Source: Bacteroidia bacterium (lineage in GTDB: Bacteria > Bacteroidota > Bacteroidia > UKL13-3). Taken from it: a stretch of DNA of 13,400 nucleotides. The notes below the pieces were generated by a model. The model ran no database searches. It saw only the letters and a program-made list of their open reading frames with translations, and was not told the origin of the DNA. Location: the NCBI GenBank assembly GCA_022402405.1, contig JAKRSG010000205.1, positions 1 through 13,400 of the forward strand. Reading direction: 5' to 3'. The stretch's first letter is position 1. Each line of letters opens with the position of its first letter. Both the position numbers and the translations under genes were made by a program. Of this stretch, positions 1 through 6,605 are shown in pieces.

Positions 1-477
1 CACCGATTCACCCTCCAAACAATCGGATAATTTAGCGTATTCTTTCCAATCCATTTTTCCATTTTTATCTGGAATAGGAGATCCATGTGGATCAAGCTTA
101 GGATAGTTGAGCAACTCATCCATTTTGGCAAAAAATTCGGGCGACTGTATATGCTCAATTTGTTCTGCAATTTGATGCACTTCATCCCAACCAAAACCCA
201 TTTTTTCAACTAAATACATTTCGGTGAGCCTATGTTTTCTGATGATAAGTGCAGCTTCCTTTTTACCCTTTTCGGTAAGTTTTAAAGGCTTATAACTTTC
301 GTAATGAACCAACTTTTTTGCAGCCAATTTTTTCATCATACTAGTAACGGTTGGCATTTTAATATCTAACTTTTTAGAAAGCTCGTTTACATTAACCTCG
401 CCATTTAAATTGGATAACGCTAACAATGCCTTTAAATAATTTTCTTCCACCAAAGAGTTCATGGACCAAAAATACAT
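1..477 (-). CDS. DtxR/MntR-family metal-dependent transcriptional repressor (3' end cut by window edge)
   Basis: The minus strand is open from an ATG at 477 to the window edge, giving 159 residues with the C-terminus missing. Residues 8-70 form a winged helix-turn-helix of the DtxR/MntR type, with the recognition helix around MPTVTSMMKKL. Residues 82-131 form the metal-binding and dimerization domain, with H82, E105, E108 and H109 and the family hallmark LDPHGSPIP. Alignment by eye to the known families places E105 where DtxR/IdeR has its ligand Cys and MntR has Glu, which favours a manganese-type sensor; this is inference. The sequence stops at GESV, probably the start of a C-terminal SH3-like/FeoA domain. 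A second in-frame ATG at 462 would remove five residues. The gene is divergent from a TonB-dependent receptor, and two inverted repeats of the kind this family binds lie between them. It probably represses the receptor and perhaps itself. Confidence 0.9.
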   Translation of the reverse strand, partial: MYFWSMNSLVEENYLKALLALSNLNGEVNVNELSKKLDIKMPTVTSMMKKLAAKKLVHYESYKPLKLTEKGKKEAALIIRKHRLTEMYLVEKMGFGWDEVHQIAEQIEHIQSPEFFAKMDELLNYPKLDPHGSPIPDKNGKMDWKEYAKLSDCLEGESV

Positions 478-485
478 TTTTATTA

Positions 486-499
486 TTAGAGAAACCTAA
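486..499. promoter_or_regulatory. Candidate DtxR/MntR-type operator, site 1 (TTAG-N6-CTAA)
   Basis: TTAGAGAAACCTAA has the inverted half-sites TTAG and CTAA with a 6-base spacer, the same geometry as site 2. It lies just upstream of the repressor start codon, where a bound repressor could block its own transcription. The inner bases are not symmetric, so it is weaker than site 2. The centres of the two sites are 43 bp apart, about four helical turns. Confidence 0.5.
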
Positions 500-508
500 C
501 AAGTGAAA

Positions 509-516
509 CAAATATG
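509..516 (-). promoter_or_regulatory. Possible -7 box of the DtxR/MntR gene
   Basis: On the minus strand this reads CATATTTG, one mismatch from TAnnTTTG. It would place transcription start near 502, about 25 bases before the ATG and directly against operator site 1. No TTTG -33 element sits at the usual spacing, so the call is weak. Confidence 0.3.
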
Positions 517-524
517 AAAATAAA

Positions 525-555
525 TTTGTTAGAATAGTCTAACTTTATATTTTTG
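525..555 (+). promoter_or_regulatory. Bacteroidota-type promoter of the TonB-dependent receptor
   Basis: A TTTG -33 element (525-528) is followed by a 19-base spacer and a TATTTTTG -7 element (548-555), matching the Bacteroidota consensus TTTG-N19-21-TAnnTTTG. The expected transcription start near 560-563 leaves a leader of roughly 20 bases before the ATG at 584. The spacer is almost filled by operator site 2, a classical position for repression by steric block. Confidence 0.75.
528..543. promoter_or_regulatory. Candidate DtxR/MntR-type operator, site 2 (perfect inverted repeat)
   Basis: GTTAGAATAGTCTAAC is a perfect 6-bp inverted repeat with a 4-base centre and contains TTAG-N6-CTAA. It resembles the TTAGGTTAG/CTAACCTAA arms of DtxR/IdeR operators. 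It lies between the -33 and -7 elements of the receptor promoter, so metal-bound repressor would be expected to shut the receptor off when metal is plentiful. Confidence 0.7.
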
Positions 556-583
556 CACACATAATTATTTTATTAGTCATAAT

Positions 584-2947
584 ATGAAATCGCAATTATT
601 TCTTTATATAAACCTTTTACTTTGTGGAGCAACATGGGCTCAAACCGGAAAAATTTCTGGAGTCATACAATCTGGAAAAGAGCCACTTGTAGGAGTTGTG
701 GTTCTTCTTCCCGAATTAAATAAATCGGCCATAAGTAATGAAAAAGGTTATTACCAATTAACAGATGTTAAAAATGGAAAACATCTGTTAAAAATAAGTT
801 ACATAGGTTATAAAAGTTTAACAGATAGTATAGAAATATCTGGAAATGGATTACTTACAAAAAACTATGAACTTTATGAAGACGCCTTGAACATAAATGA
901 ATTGGTTGTAACAGGTACTAGAAACCAAATAGAACGTCATAATTCTCCGGTTATCATAAATACTATTTCGAATAGAACCTTCGAGGCCACACAATCTCTT
1001 AGCATAGCAGAAGGTCTTAGTTTTTCACCTGGTTTACGTGTAGAAAATAATTGTCAGAATTGCGGATTTACTCAGCTTCGAATGAATGGATTAGATGGTC
1101 CGTATTCACAAATTTTGGTTAATAGCAGACCAGTATTTTCTGCCTTAGCAGGTGTTTACGGATTAGAAATGTTGCCTACAAACATGGTAGATAAAATTGA
1201 AGTAGTAAGAGGCGGTGGTTCTGTTTTATATGGTGGCAATGCCATAGCAGGAACCGTAAACATTATAACCAAAGATCCCATAAAAAACTCATTAGACATA
1301 GGCCTGAACCTATCTCTTATTGATGGAACCACACCCGATAGAACCACTACCATTAATGGAGCAGTGGTTTCTGACAAACTAGATAAAGGAGTTAGTTTTT
1401 TTGCCATGAACCGAGATAGAAAGCATTGGGATGCAAATGGCGATGGTTTCTCTGAGATGGTTCTTATGCAAAATAATACGTTTGGATTTGATGCCTTTTG
1501 GAATGTAAACGAAAGAAGAAAATTAAAATTAGGAGCTTATCACATCAATGAGTTTAGAAGAGGTGGAAGTAATTTTGAACTAGCTCCTCATCAAGCCGAA
1601 GTAGCCGAACAATTAACTCATAATATCAGCAGCGCTAATGTATCATTTGAGCAGTATAGCAAAAATTACAAGCATAAACTTTCTGCCTATAGCTCGCTTC
1701 AATATGTAGAAAGAGGCAGTTATTATGGTGCAGGCGGAAGAGTATTACAAGCAGGAGATTCGCTCACAGAATCTGATATTTTAGCCATAAATGCATATGG
1801 CAATTCAAGCGATTTGTCTGTAGTTGGTGGTTTGCAATATCAATATGAATGGTCTAAAAAACTTATGTTTATTGGAGGTTCGGAGTATTTAGTTAACTCC
1901 GTACAAGACAAAATGCCTGGCTATTCTAGAACCATAAACCAACGAGTTTCTACCTTAGGTAACTATGCACAACTAGAAATAAAACCCTATACCAGATTAA
2001 GCATTTTGCTTGGAGGCCGAGTAGACTTTGTATCTATAAACGGACGATATAATTTAGGTTCAGACCGATTTGATAATATAAAAAACTTTGAGGTTTTTGT
2101 ACCAAGAATTACAGCTTTATATCAACTGAAAAGTAACTTAAAATGGCGAGCATCTTTCGCACAAGGGTATAGAGGTCCGCAAGCATTTGACGAGGACATA
2201 CACATAGAAACAGTTGGCGGGGCAGCCCGTTTTATTAGGCTTGATCCAAATCTTATTACCGAAAAATCGAACAGTTTTGTGAGTTCAATTAACTACGAAA
2301 AAATGATGGGTTCGAGACAAATGAACTTTGTTTTGGAAGGATTTTATACCGAGTTAAACAACCCATTTATTTTGTCTAATCAGGAAGAGGATGCAAATGG
2401 AACTTCTATCATAACTAAACGAAATGGCAGCGGCGCACTTGTTTATGGAGCTAACATAGAAGCCAATATAGCCTTAAGCAGAAAATTTGTTTTTCAATCG
2501 GGACTAACCCTACAAAGAGCCATTTACCGAGAGGCAGAATTAATATGGGAAAACGAGAACAATGCAAATGAGAGCACTTACAGCAAAAGAATTTTGCGCA
2601 CGCCCAACAACTACGCATTCTTTTCCTTGCTTTATACACCCAATAAAAGTTGGAGCTTTGCCTACTCAGGAACCTTTACAGGAAGTATGGTTTTACCGCA
2701 TGTAATTGACCCAAATACAGAAAAAACTGTGATTAAAACTACACCCAACTTTTTAGAAAACAATCTAAAAATAAGCTATACCATTCTTACAAAAGATGCT
2801 CATAAATTGCAGTTGTTTACGGGTGTTCATAATATGTTTAATAGCTATCAGCGAGATTTCGACAGAGGAAAATTCAGAGATGCGGGATACGTGTATGGAC
2901 CTATTCGTCCGCGCACCCTATTTTTCGGAATAAAATTTGGCATATAG
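584..2947 (+). CDS. TonB-dependent outer membrane receptor, probably metal-repressed
   Basis: This is a 787-residue outer membrane active transporter that would use TonB-ExbBD energy to import a scarce ligand. Residues 1-20 form a signal peptide ending at WAQ. Residues 22-100 are a carboxypeptidase-regulatory-like beta domain, common on Bacteroidota receptors. A TonB-box-like NELVVTGTRN is at 105-114, the plug spans about 115-230 (with IEVVRGGGSVLYGGNAIAGTVNIIT), and the rest is a 22-strand-type barrel ending in aromatic FFGIKFGI. The plug carries a CxxC (C157, C160). In the barrel, YRGP (529-532) and DPNL (554-557) recall the FRAP/NPNL boxes of heme and siderophore receptors, but the first is altered. 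The ligand cannot be named. The divergent DtxR/MntR-type regulator and operators suggest an iron or manganese compound. A cobalamin or other role is less likely but not excluded. Confidence 0.9.
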   Translation: MKSQLFLYINLLLCGATWAQTGKISGVIQSGKEPLVGVVVLLPELNKSAISNEKGYYQLTDVKNGKHLLKISYIGYKSLTDSIEISGNGLLTKNYELYEDALNINELVVTGTRNQIERHNSPVIINTISNRTFEATQSLSIAEGLSFSPGLRVENNCQNCGFTQLRMNGLDGPYSQILVNSRPVFSALAGVYGLEMLPTNMVDKIEVVRGGGSVLYGGNAIAGTVNIITKDPIKNSLDIGLNLSLIDGTTPDRTTTINGAVVSDKLDKGVSFFAMNRDRKHWDANGDGFSEMVLMQNNTFGFDAFWNVNERRKLKLGAYHINEFRRGGSNFELAPHQAEVAEQLTHNISSANVSFEQYSKNYKHKLSAYSSLQYVERGSYYGAGGRVLQAGDSLTESDILAINAYGNSSDLSVVGGLQYQYEWSKKLMFIGGSEYLVNSVQDKMPGYSRTINQRVSTLGNYAQLEIKPYTRLSILLGGRVDFVSINGRYNLGSDRFDNIKNFEVFVPRITALYQLKSNLKWRASFAQGYRGPQAFDEDIHIETVGGAARFIRLDPNLITEKSNSFVSSINYEKMMGSRQMNFVLEGFYTELNNPFILSNQEEDANGTSIITKRNGSGALVYGANIEANIALSRKFVFQSGLTLQRAIYREAELIWENENNANESTYSKRILRTPNNYAFFSLLYTPNKSWSFAYSGTFTGSMVLPHVIDPNTEKTVIKTTPNFLENNLKISYTILTKDAHKLQLFTGVHNMFNSYQRDFDRGKFRDAGYVYGPIRPRTLFFGIKFGI

Positions 2948-2949
2948 GT

Positions 2950-2962
2950 TTTGGTTCAAACC
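2950..2962 (+). repeat. Copy of a dispersed short word (TTTGGTTCA / GGTTCARACC family)
   Basis: TTTGGTTCAAACC is the fullest form seen here of a short word that recurs through the window. Exact TTTGGTTCA also occurs at 4628-4636 and 9389-9397 on the plus strand, and as TGAACCAAA at 3000-3008, 6981-6989, 7438-7446 and 7551-7559. GGTTCAGACC occurs at 2057-2066, 7684-7693 and 9392-9401, and GGTTCAAGCC at 4631-4640 and 13095-13104. The copy here lies in the short gap after the receptor gene. Confidence 0.5.
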
Positions 2963-2982
2963 GAAAAAAAATGGTACTTTTA
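2950..2982 (+). promoter_or_regulatory. Possible promoter for the ATE-glycosyltransferase-ispE cluster
   Basis: TTTG at 2950-2953 is followed 21 bases later by TACTTTTA (2975-2982), one mismatch from TAnnTTTG. Transcription would begin near 2989, about 10 bases before the ATG at 2999. The -33 part overlaps the dispersed repeat word, so one of the two readings may be coincidence. Confidence 0.3.
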
Positions 2983-2998
2983 CGGCCACTCTAAACGT

Positions 2999-3736
2999 AT
3001 GAACCAAAAATCTACTTCCACCATTATTAGCATGTCGGGGCACTTGTTCGACTACTATTTGGATTTAGGTTATTACCGCATGCGCCAAAATTTGTTTACT
3101 ACAGATGAGTATTTTGATATCGACAAATGTTGCATGTACGATACCTTTTGGCTCAGAACAAAAGTGATGGAAGTAGCCAAACCAAGCACGCACAAAATTT
3201 GGAAATTAAACAAGAAATTTTCCGTTACCATTTCTAAAGCCAAGTTTAACGAAGAGATAAATCAACTCTATGAAGGCTATCGAAATCAGATGAATTTTGA
3301 TGCACATGAGAGCATACAACATTTTATGTTAGACGGAGAAAAGCATTGCGAATTCAACTCGTTTATCATAGAAATTAGAGACCAAAATAAACTCATTGCT
3401 GCTGGATATTTTGATTTAGGAGCCAATAGCATGGCGGGCAATTTAAACTTCTACGACCCAAGTTATAAAAAATATAGCTTAGGCAAATACCTCATGTTAC
3501 GAAAAATAGATTTTGCTCAAACCTATCAACTACACTATTACTACACGGGATATTTAGCTGTAGCCAACACAAAATTTGATTATAAATTGTTTCCAGATGC
3601 TGAGGCAGTTGAAGTATTAATAAAACAAGAAAATAATCAATGGTTTCCTTATAATTCTATCAAAAAAGAAGGATTATTTCCCTATGCACATTGGGCTAAT
3701 GCACACAAAAATTTAAACATAAAACCGCTAGAATAA
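2999..3736 (+). CDS. Arginyl-tRNA-protein transferase-like protein (ATE/Bpt family, divergent)
   Basis: This family moves an amino acid from aminoacyl-tRNA to the N-terminus of a protein, marking it for ClpS/ClpAP-type or other N-degron proteolysis in the cytoplasm. From the ATG at 2999 the protein has 245 residues, close to bacterial Bpt length. The frame stays open to a TTG at 2951, but that start would almost abut the receptor stop and adds nothing family-like. Residues 15-75 match the ATE N-terminal domain by order of features: LDLGYYRMRQNLF resembles the RGWRRSGKYVY segment, then comes a CC dyad (C44, C45), then KPSTHK resembling the KPSKSHKK segment. The C-terminal GNAT-like domain shows YDPSYKKYSLGKYLMLRKIDFA (152-173, conserved Y, D, S, L, G) and YYYTGYLAVANTKFDYK (180-196). 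The CxxC pair of eukaryotic ATE1 is absent. Substrate specificity (Arg, Leu or other) cannot be told. It is followed by a glycosyltransferase after 9 bp. Confidence 0.78.
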   Translation: MNQKSTSTIISMSGHLFDYYLDLGYYRMRQNLFTTDEYFDIDKCCMYDTFWLRTKVMEVAKPSTHKIWKLNKKFSVTISKAKFNEEINQLYEGYRNQMNFDAHESIQHFMLDGEKHCEFNSFIIEIRDQNKLIAAGYFDLGANSMAGNLNFYDPSYKKYSLGKYLMLRKIDFAQTYQLHYYYTGYLAVANTKFDYKLFPDAEAVEVLIKQENNQWFPYNSIKKEGLFPYAHWANAHKNLNIKPLE

Positions 3737-3745
3737 ATAATACTC

Positions 3746-4786
3746 ATGCTCCAACAATTAAAGTATATCAGTCATGGCGAGCAAATAACAGGCGGATATT
3801 TACACGAACAATTTCTGGCGAAAAGCCTGGCCAATGCTCTTAATTTACCTTTTGTAGAAAGCAGACAATGGGCATTATTCGAAGATAAAAAAGCACATAT
3901 AAACTTATTAAAATGGGCCTTCAACGAATCCGACTCGCTTATTCAAATTAGTGTAAGCAGATTGGCCTTGCCTATTATAATTAAGAACCTATTTAGCTCC
4001 AAAAAAACAATCATAGTTTGGCACTTTTTCGATGCTAAAGACGGTAAAAGTAAATTCTTAAGAAGGTACTACAATTGGCTTGTTAGGTTGGCTCTTTTTA
4101 TTCCTGCCAAAAAACTTGCCTTTGTGACTGTAGCGCCCTACTGGACAAGCTTCTTTAAAGATGAGTTTAAATTAAAAAAAGTGTTTTTTTTTCCAAATTT
4201 AATAGAGGAAAAAGAATACGATTTACCTCAAAAATTTGTCAATAAAAAACAAATTCATTTAGGTCAGGTTTCTTTTAAAAACAGCGCAGAATTATTCCTC
4301 TTAGCAGAGCTTTTACATAACAAAGGCTACCAATGTTACATGAGTACCAACGACCCTAAAAAAGTTTATCAGAGCAAGTTTTACGAGGTAATTTACTTTG
4401 AGAAGCACTCAGATTATCTTCAAAAAATGGCGAGTAGTGCCTATACATTAGCCATGCCTTCTATTGCAGAAGGATGGAACAGAGTAGCACATGAAAGTTT
4501 GTTAGTTGGAACTCAAGTTATAGGATTTAACAAAGGAGGCTTGGGAGATTTACTCAAAGGAGCGAATGCGTTGATGATTGGTACCAAACCCATATCTGCA
4601 CACATCCCAGCCTTTATAGAAAAAGAATTTGGTTCAAGCCAATGCCCGCCACCAAGCGTAGTAAATGCTTTATACATTGTTTTAAATGAATTAAACGCAC
4701 CCATAAACAAAGAATTTTTACATCAATTTTCGGTTTCAAAAACGCAGAATTACTTGAACGAACTTGTTCAGTGGTGTAAACAATAA
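3746..4786 (+). CDS. GT-B fold glycosyltransferase, GT4-like
   Basis: This 346-residue cytoplasmic or membrane-associated enzyme probably transfers a sugar from a nucleotide donor. The N-terminal half (about 1-150) is acceptor-side and poorly conserved, starting with a GG-containing loop (GEQITGGYLHEQF). The C-terminal half (about 165-346) is the Rossmann donor domain, with the GT4 EX7E motif at E242-GWNRVAH-E250 inside MPSIAEGW, followed by ESLLVGTQVIG and a glycine-rich KGGLGDLL. No signal peptide or clear transmembrane segment is visible. It is somewhat shorter than typical GT4 enzymes of about 370-400 residues. It sits 9 bp after the ATE-like gene and 9 bp before ispE, consistent with one transcript. 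Acceptor and sugar are unknown: lipid-linked glycan, polysaccharide or protein glycosylation are all possible. Confidence 0.75.
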   Translation: MLQQLKYISHGEQITGGYLHEQFLAKSLANALNLPFVESRQWALFEDKKAHINLLKWAFNESDSLIQISVSRLALPIIIKNLFSSKKTIIVWHFFDAKDGKSKFLRRYYNWLVRLALFIPAKKLAFVTVAPYWTSFFKDEFKLKKVFFFPNLIEEKEYDLPQKFVNKKQIHLGQVSFKNSAELFLLAELLHNKGYQCYMSTNDPKKVYQSKFYEVIYFEKHSDYLQKMASSAYTLAMPSIAEGWNRVAHESLLVGTQVIGFNKGGLGDLLKGANALMIGTKPISAHIPAFIEKEFGSSQCPPPSVVNALYIVLNELNAPINKEFLHQFSVSKTQNYLNELVQWCKQ

Positions 4787-4795
4787 TTACTTATT

Positions 4796-5632
4796 ATGAT
4801 TGTATTTCCGCATTGCAAAATAAACTTAGGTCTGCACATCTTAAACAAAAGAGAAGATGGCTTTCATAATTTAGAAACGGTGTTTTATCCAGTTCCTGTG
4901 CACGATGCAATGGAGCTTATAGCCACTCCTGAAAACCCTGAAGAAATAAAGATTATTACAGAAGGTTTAAGCATTGCTGGCGACGAAAAAAACAATCTTA
5001 TTTACAAGGCTTATAAACTTATTTCGATAGATTATCCTTTGCCACATGTTACATTTTGTTTGTATAAAAATATCCCCATGGGAGCCGGATTAGGCGGTGG
5101 CTCTAGCGATGGCGCGTTTGCTATTCGATTACTAAACGAGTATTTTAAACTGCAAATTCCGTTTAGTAAACAAGTAGAATACGCCAGCAAATTGGGCAGC
5201 GATTGCGCGTATTTTTTATACCAACAAGCATGTTTAGCTCATGGGCGTGGCGAATTACTTCAAGAAATAAATTTCTCTTTAAAAGGCAAATGGATAGTGC
5301 TGGTTAAGCCTCCTATTCACATAAGTACTGCCGAAGCTTTTGCTGGAATTATTCCACGCAACAAGCAAGAAAACAGCTATACAGAAAGCATCACATCAAT
5401 TTTGTCTGAACCAATTTCGAATTGGAAAAACAAGTTGATAAACGATTTTGAAGGAAGTATTTTTTCTAAACATAGTATCTTATCTCATATCAAAAACACG
5501 CTGTATGAAAAAGGCGCAGATTACGCGGCTATGAGTGGAAGTGGCGCAACAGTATTTGGAATATTTGACAAGAATCCTCTCCTACAAAACGAGTTCCCAA
5601 CTATGTTTTACCACGCGGTGCAGTTAAACTAA
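4796..5632 (+). CDS. ispE: 4-diphosphocytidyl-2-C-methyl-D-erythritol kinase
   Basis: IspE phosphorylates the 2-hydroxyl of CDP-methylerythritol with ATP, the fourth step of the non-mevalonate (MEP) isoprenoid pathway in the cytosol. The 278-residue protein is normal length for this GHMP kinase. The opening HCKINLGLHILNKREDGFHNLETVF (7-31) holds the substrate-binding K8-N10 region. The ATP-binding glycine loop PMGAGLGGGSSDGA is at 94-107. GSDCAYF (134-140) carries catalytic D136, and the C-terminal GHMP motif MSGSGATVF is at 246-254. It is the last gene of the rightward cluster, and its stop codon overlaps the stop of the convergent ABC ATPase gene by 4 bp. No terminator is visible at the junction. 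Confidence 0.95.
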   Translation: MIVFPHCKINLGLHILNKREDGFHNLETVFYPVPVHDAMELIATPENPEEIKIITEGLSIAGDEKNNLIYKAYKLISIDYPLPHVTFCLYKNIPMGAGLGGGSSDGAFAIRLLNEYFKLQIPFSKQVEYASKLGSDCAYFLYQQACLAHGRGELLQEINFSLKGKWIVLVKPPIHISTAEAFAGIIPRNKQENSYTESITSILSEPISNWKNKLINDFEGSIFSKHSILSHIKNTLYEKGADYAAMSGSGATVFGIFDKNPLLQNEFPTMFYHAVQLN

Positions 5633-6315
5633 TTCGGTCCGTCTGATTCTATTAAGCCATCTCTTAAACGTACGATACGCTTAGCTCTTTTGGCAATATC
5701 TTCTTCGTGAGTAACAATGATAACAGTGTTTCCTGCCTCATGAATTTTTTCTATCAACTCCATAATTTCATAGGAAGTTTTAGAATCTAAATTACCAGTT
5801 GGCTCATCTGCTAAAATAATAGACGGATTATTAACCAAAGCTCTGGCAATAGCCACCCTTTGTCTTTGTCCGCCCGAAAGCTCATTAGGCTTATGATCCA
5901 TTCTATCGCCTAAGCCCACACTTTTTAGTGCGGCTTCTGCTTTAATAATCCTATCTTTTTTTGAAACGCCTGCATACACTAATGGCAGGGCAACATTATC
6001 AAGAGAAGTATTTCTAGCTAATAGATTAAAGGTTTGAAAGATGAAACCAATCTCTTTGTTTCGTATTTCGGCCAAGGCATTATCCGTCATGTTGCTAACA
6101 TCGGTTCCGTTCAAAAAATACTTTCCGCGAGAAGGTGTATCTAAACAACCTAAAATATTCATGAGGGTAGATTTACCCGAACCTGATGGTCCCATAAGCG
6201 CCACATATTCGCCTTTATTTATGGTTAAATCAACCTCACGAAGAGCGTTTACAGTAACCTCTCCAATGCGGTACGTTTTACCGATACCTTTTATTTCAAT
6301 AACGCTTTGCGCCAT
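5629..6315 (-). CDS. ABC transporter ATP-binding protein, LolD/MacB type
   Basis: This 228-residue ATPase subunit would power a membrane complex at the cytoplasmic face. All core motifs are intact: Walker A GPSGSGKST (42-50), Q-loop Q94, signature LSGGQ (146-150), Walker B IILADE (166-171), D-loop GNLDS and H-loop H203. The segment around Q94 (FIFQTFNLLARNTSLDNVALPL) is characteristic of the LolD/MacB/FtsE-like group, whose members act in lipoprotein release, efflux or peptide export rather than nutrient import. No permease is adjacent, so the partner must be elsewhere. It is the last gene of the leftward pyrE operon. Its ATG overlaps the gatC stop by one base (TAATG), suggesting translational coupling, and its own stop overlaps the ispE stop by 4 bp. 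Confidence 0.9.
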   Translation of the reverse strand: MAQSVIEIKGIGKTYRIGEVTVNALREVDLTINKGEYVALMGPSGSGKSTLMNILGCLDTPSRGKYFLNGTDVSNMTDNALAEIRNKEIGFIFQTFNLLARNTSLDNVALPLVYAGVSKKDRIIKAEAALKSVGLGDRMDHKPNELSGGQRQRVAIARALVNNPSIILADEPTGNLDSKTSYEIMELIEKIHEAGNTVIIVTHEEDIAKRAKRIVRLRDGLIESDGPN

Positions 6316-6605
6316 TATTTATCGATAAATTTAGGAACTCTAAAATAATCACTATCCTTGGCTGGTGCATTTAACAAAGCATCTTTTTTGGTGAAGTGAT
6401 TTTTTGCCTCATCTTCTCTTAACACATTTACCTCAGAACTCATAAAAATTAATGGCTCCACTCCTTCTGTATCTACTTCATTAAGCTTCTCACAGTAGGT
6501 TAAAATGCGCCCTAAATGATTTTTTAAATCTTCCTTCTCCATATCAGAAAATTCTAATTTAGCTAAATCTGATAGGTGTTCTATAGTTGAATTATTAATA
6601 TCCAT
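6315..6605 (-). CDS. gatC: Asp-tRNA(Asn)/Glu-tRNA(Gln) amidotransferase subunit C
   Basis: GatC is the small subunit of GatCAB, which converts mischarged Asp-tRNA(Asn) or Glu-tRNA(Gln) to the amidated forms and stabilises the A-B interface. The 96-residue length is typical. Family features are the N-terminal helix with IEHLSDLAKLEFSDMEKEDL, the helix LGRILTYCEKLNEVDTEGVEPL, and the C-terminal extended segment with LREDEAKNHF and the closing DSDYFRVPKFID. The start overlaps the plsC end by 11 bp (6595-6605), and the stop shares one base with the ABC ATPase start, so it is tightly coupled on both sides. gatA and gatB are not in this window; split gat loci are common in Bacteroidota. Confidence 0.93.
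   Translation of the reverse strand: MDINNSTIEHLSDLAKLEFSDMEKEDLKNHLGRILTYCEKLNEVDTEGVEPLIFMSSEVNVLREDEAKNHFTKKDALLNAPAKDSDYFRVPKFIDK

Noticed and set aside
1156..1407. Open frame of 83 codons on the minus strand
   Set aside because: It lies wholly inside the plug and early barrel region of the TonB receptor and has no family-like sequence; it is an antisense shadow.
584..2947. Naming the receptor a heme receptor from its FRAP/NPNL-like boxes
   Set aside because: The first box is YRGP rather than FRAP, and similar boxes occur in siderophore receptors, so the ligand cannot be assigned.
2947..2972. Hairpin GGTTTTG/CAAACC after the receptor gene as a rho-independent terminator
   Set aside because: The loop is only three bases, the stem has a bulge, and it is followed by an A-run rather than a T-run on the receptor strand. 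The word is better explained as a copy of the dispersed repeat.
2951..2998. TTG start adding 16 residues to the ATE-like protein
   Set aside because: It begins 4 bases after the receptor stop, within the repeat/promoter region, and adds no conserved sequence; the ATG at 2999 is better.
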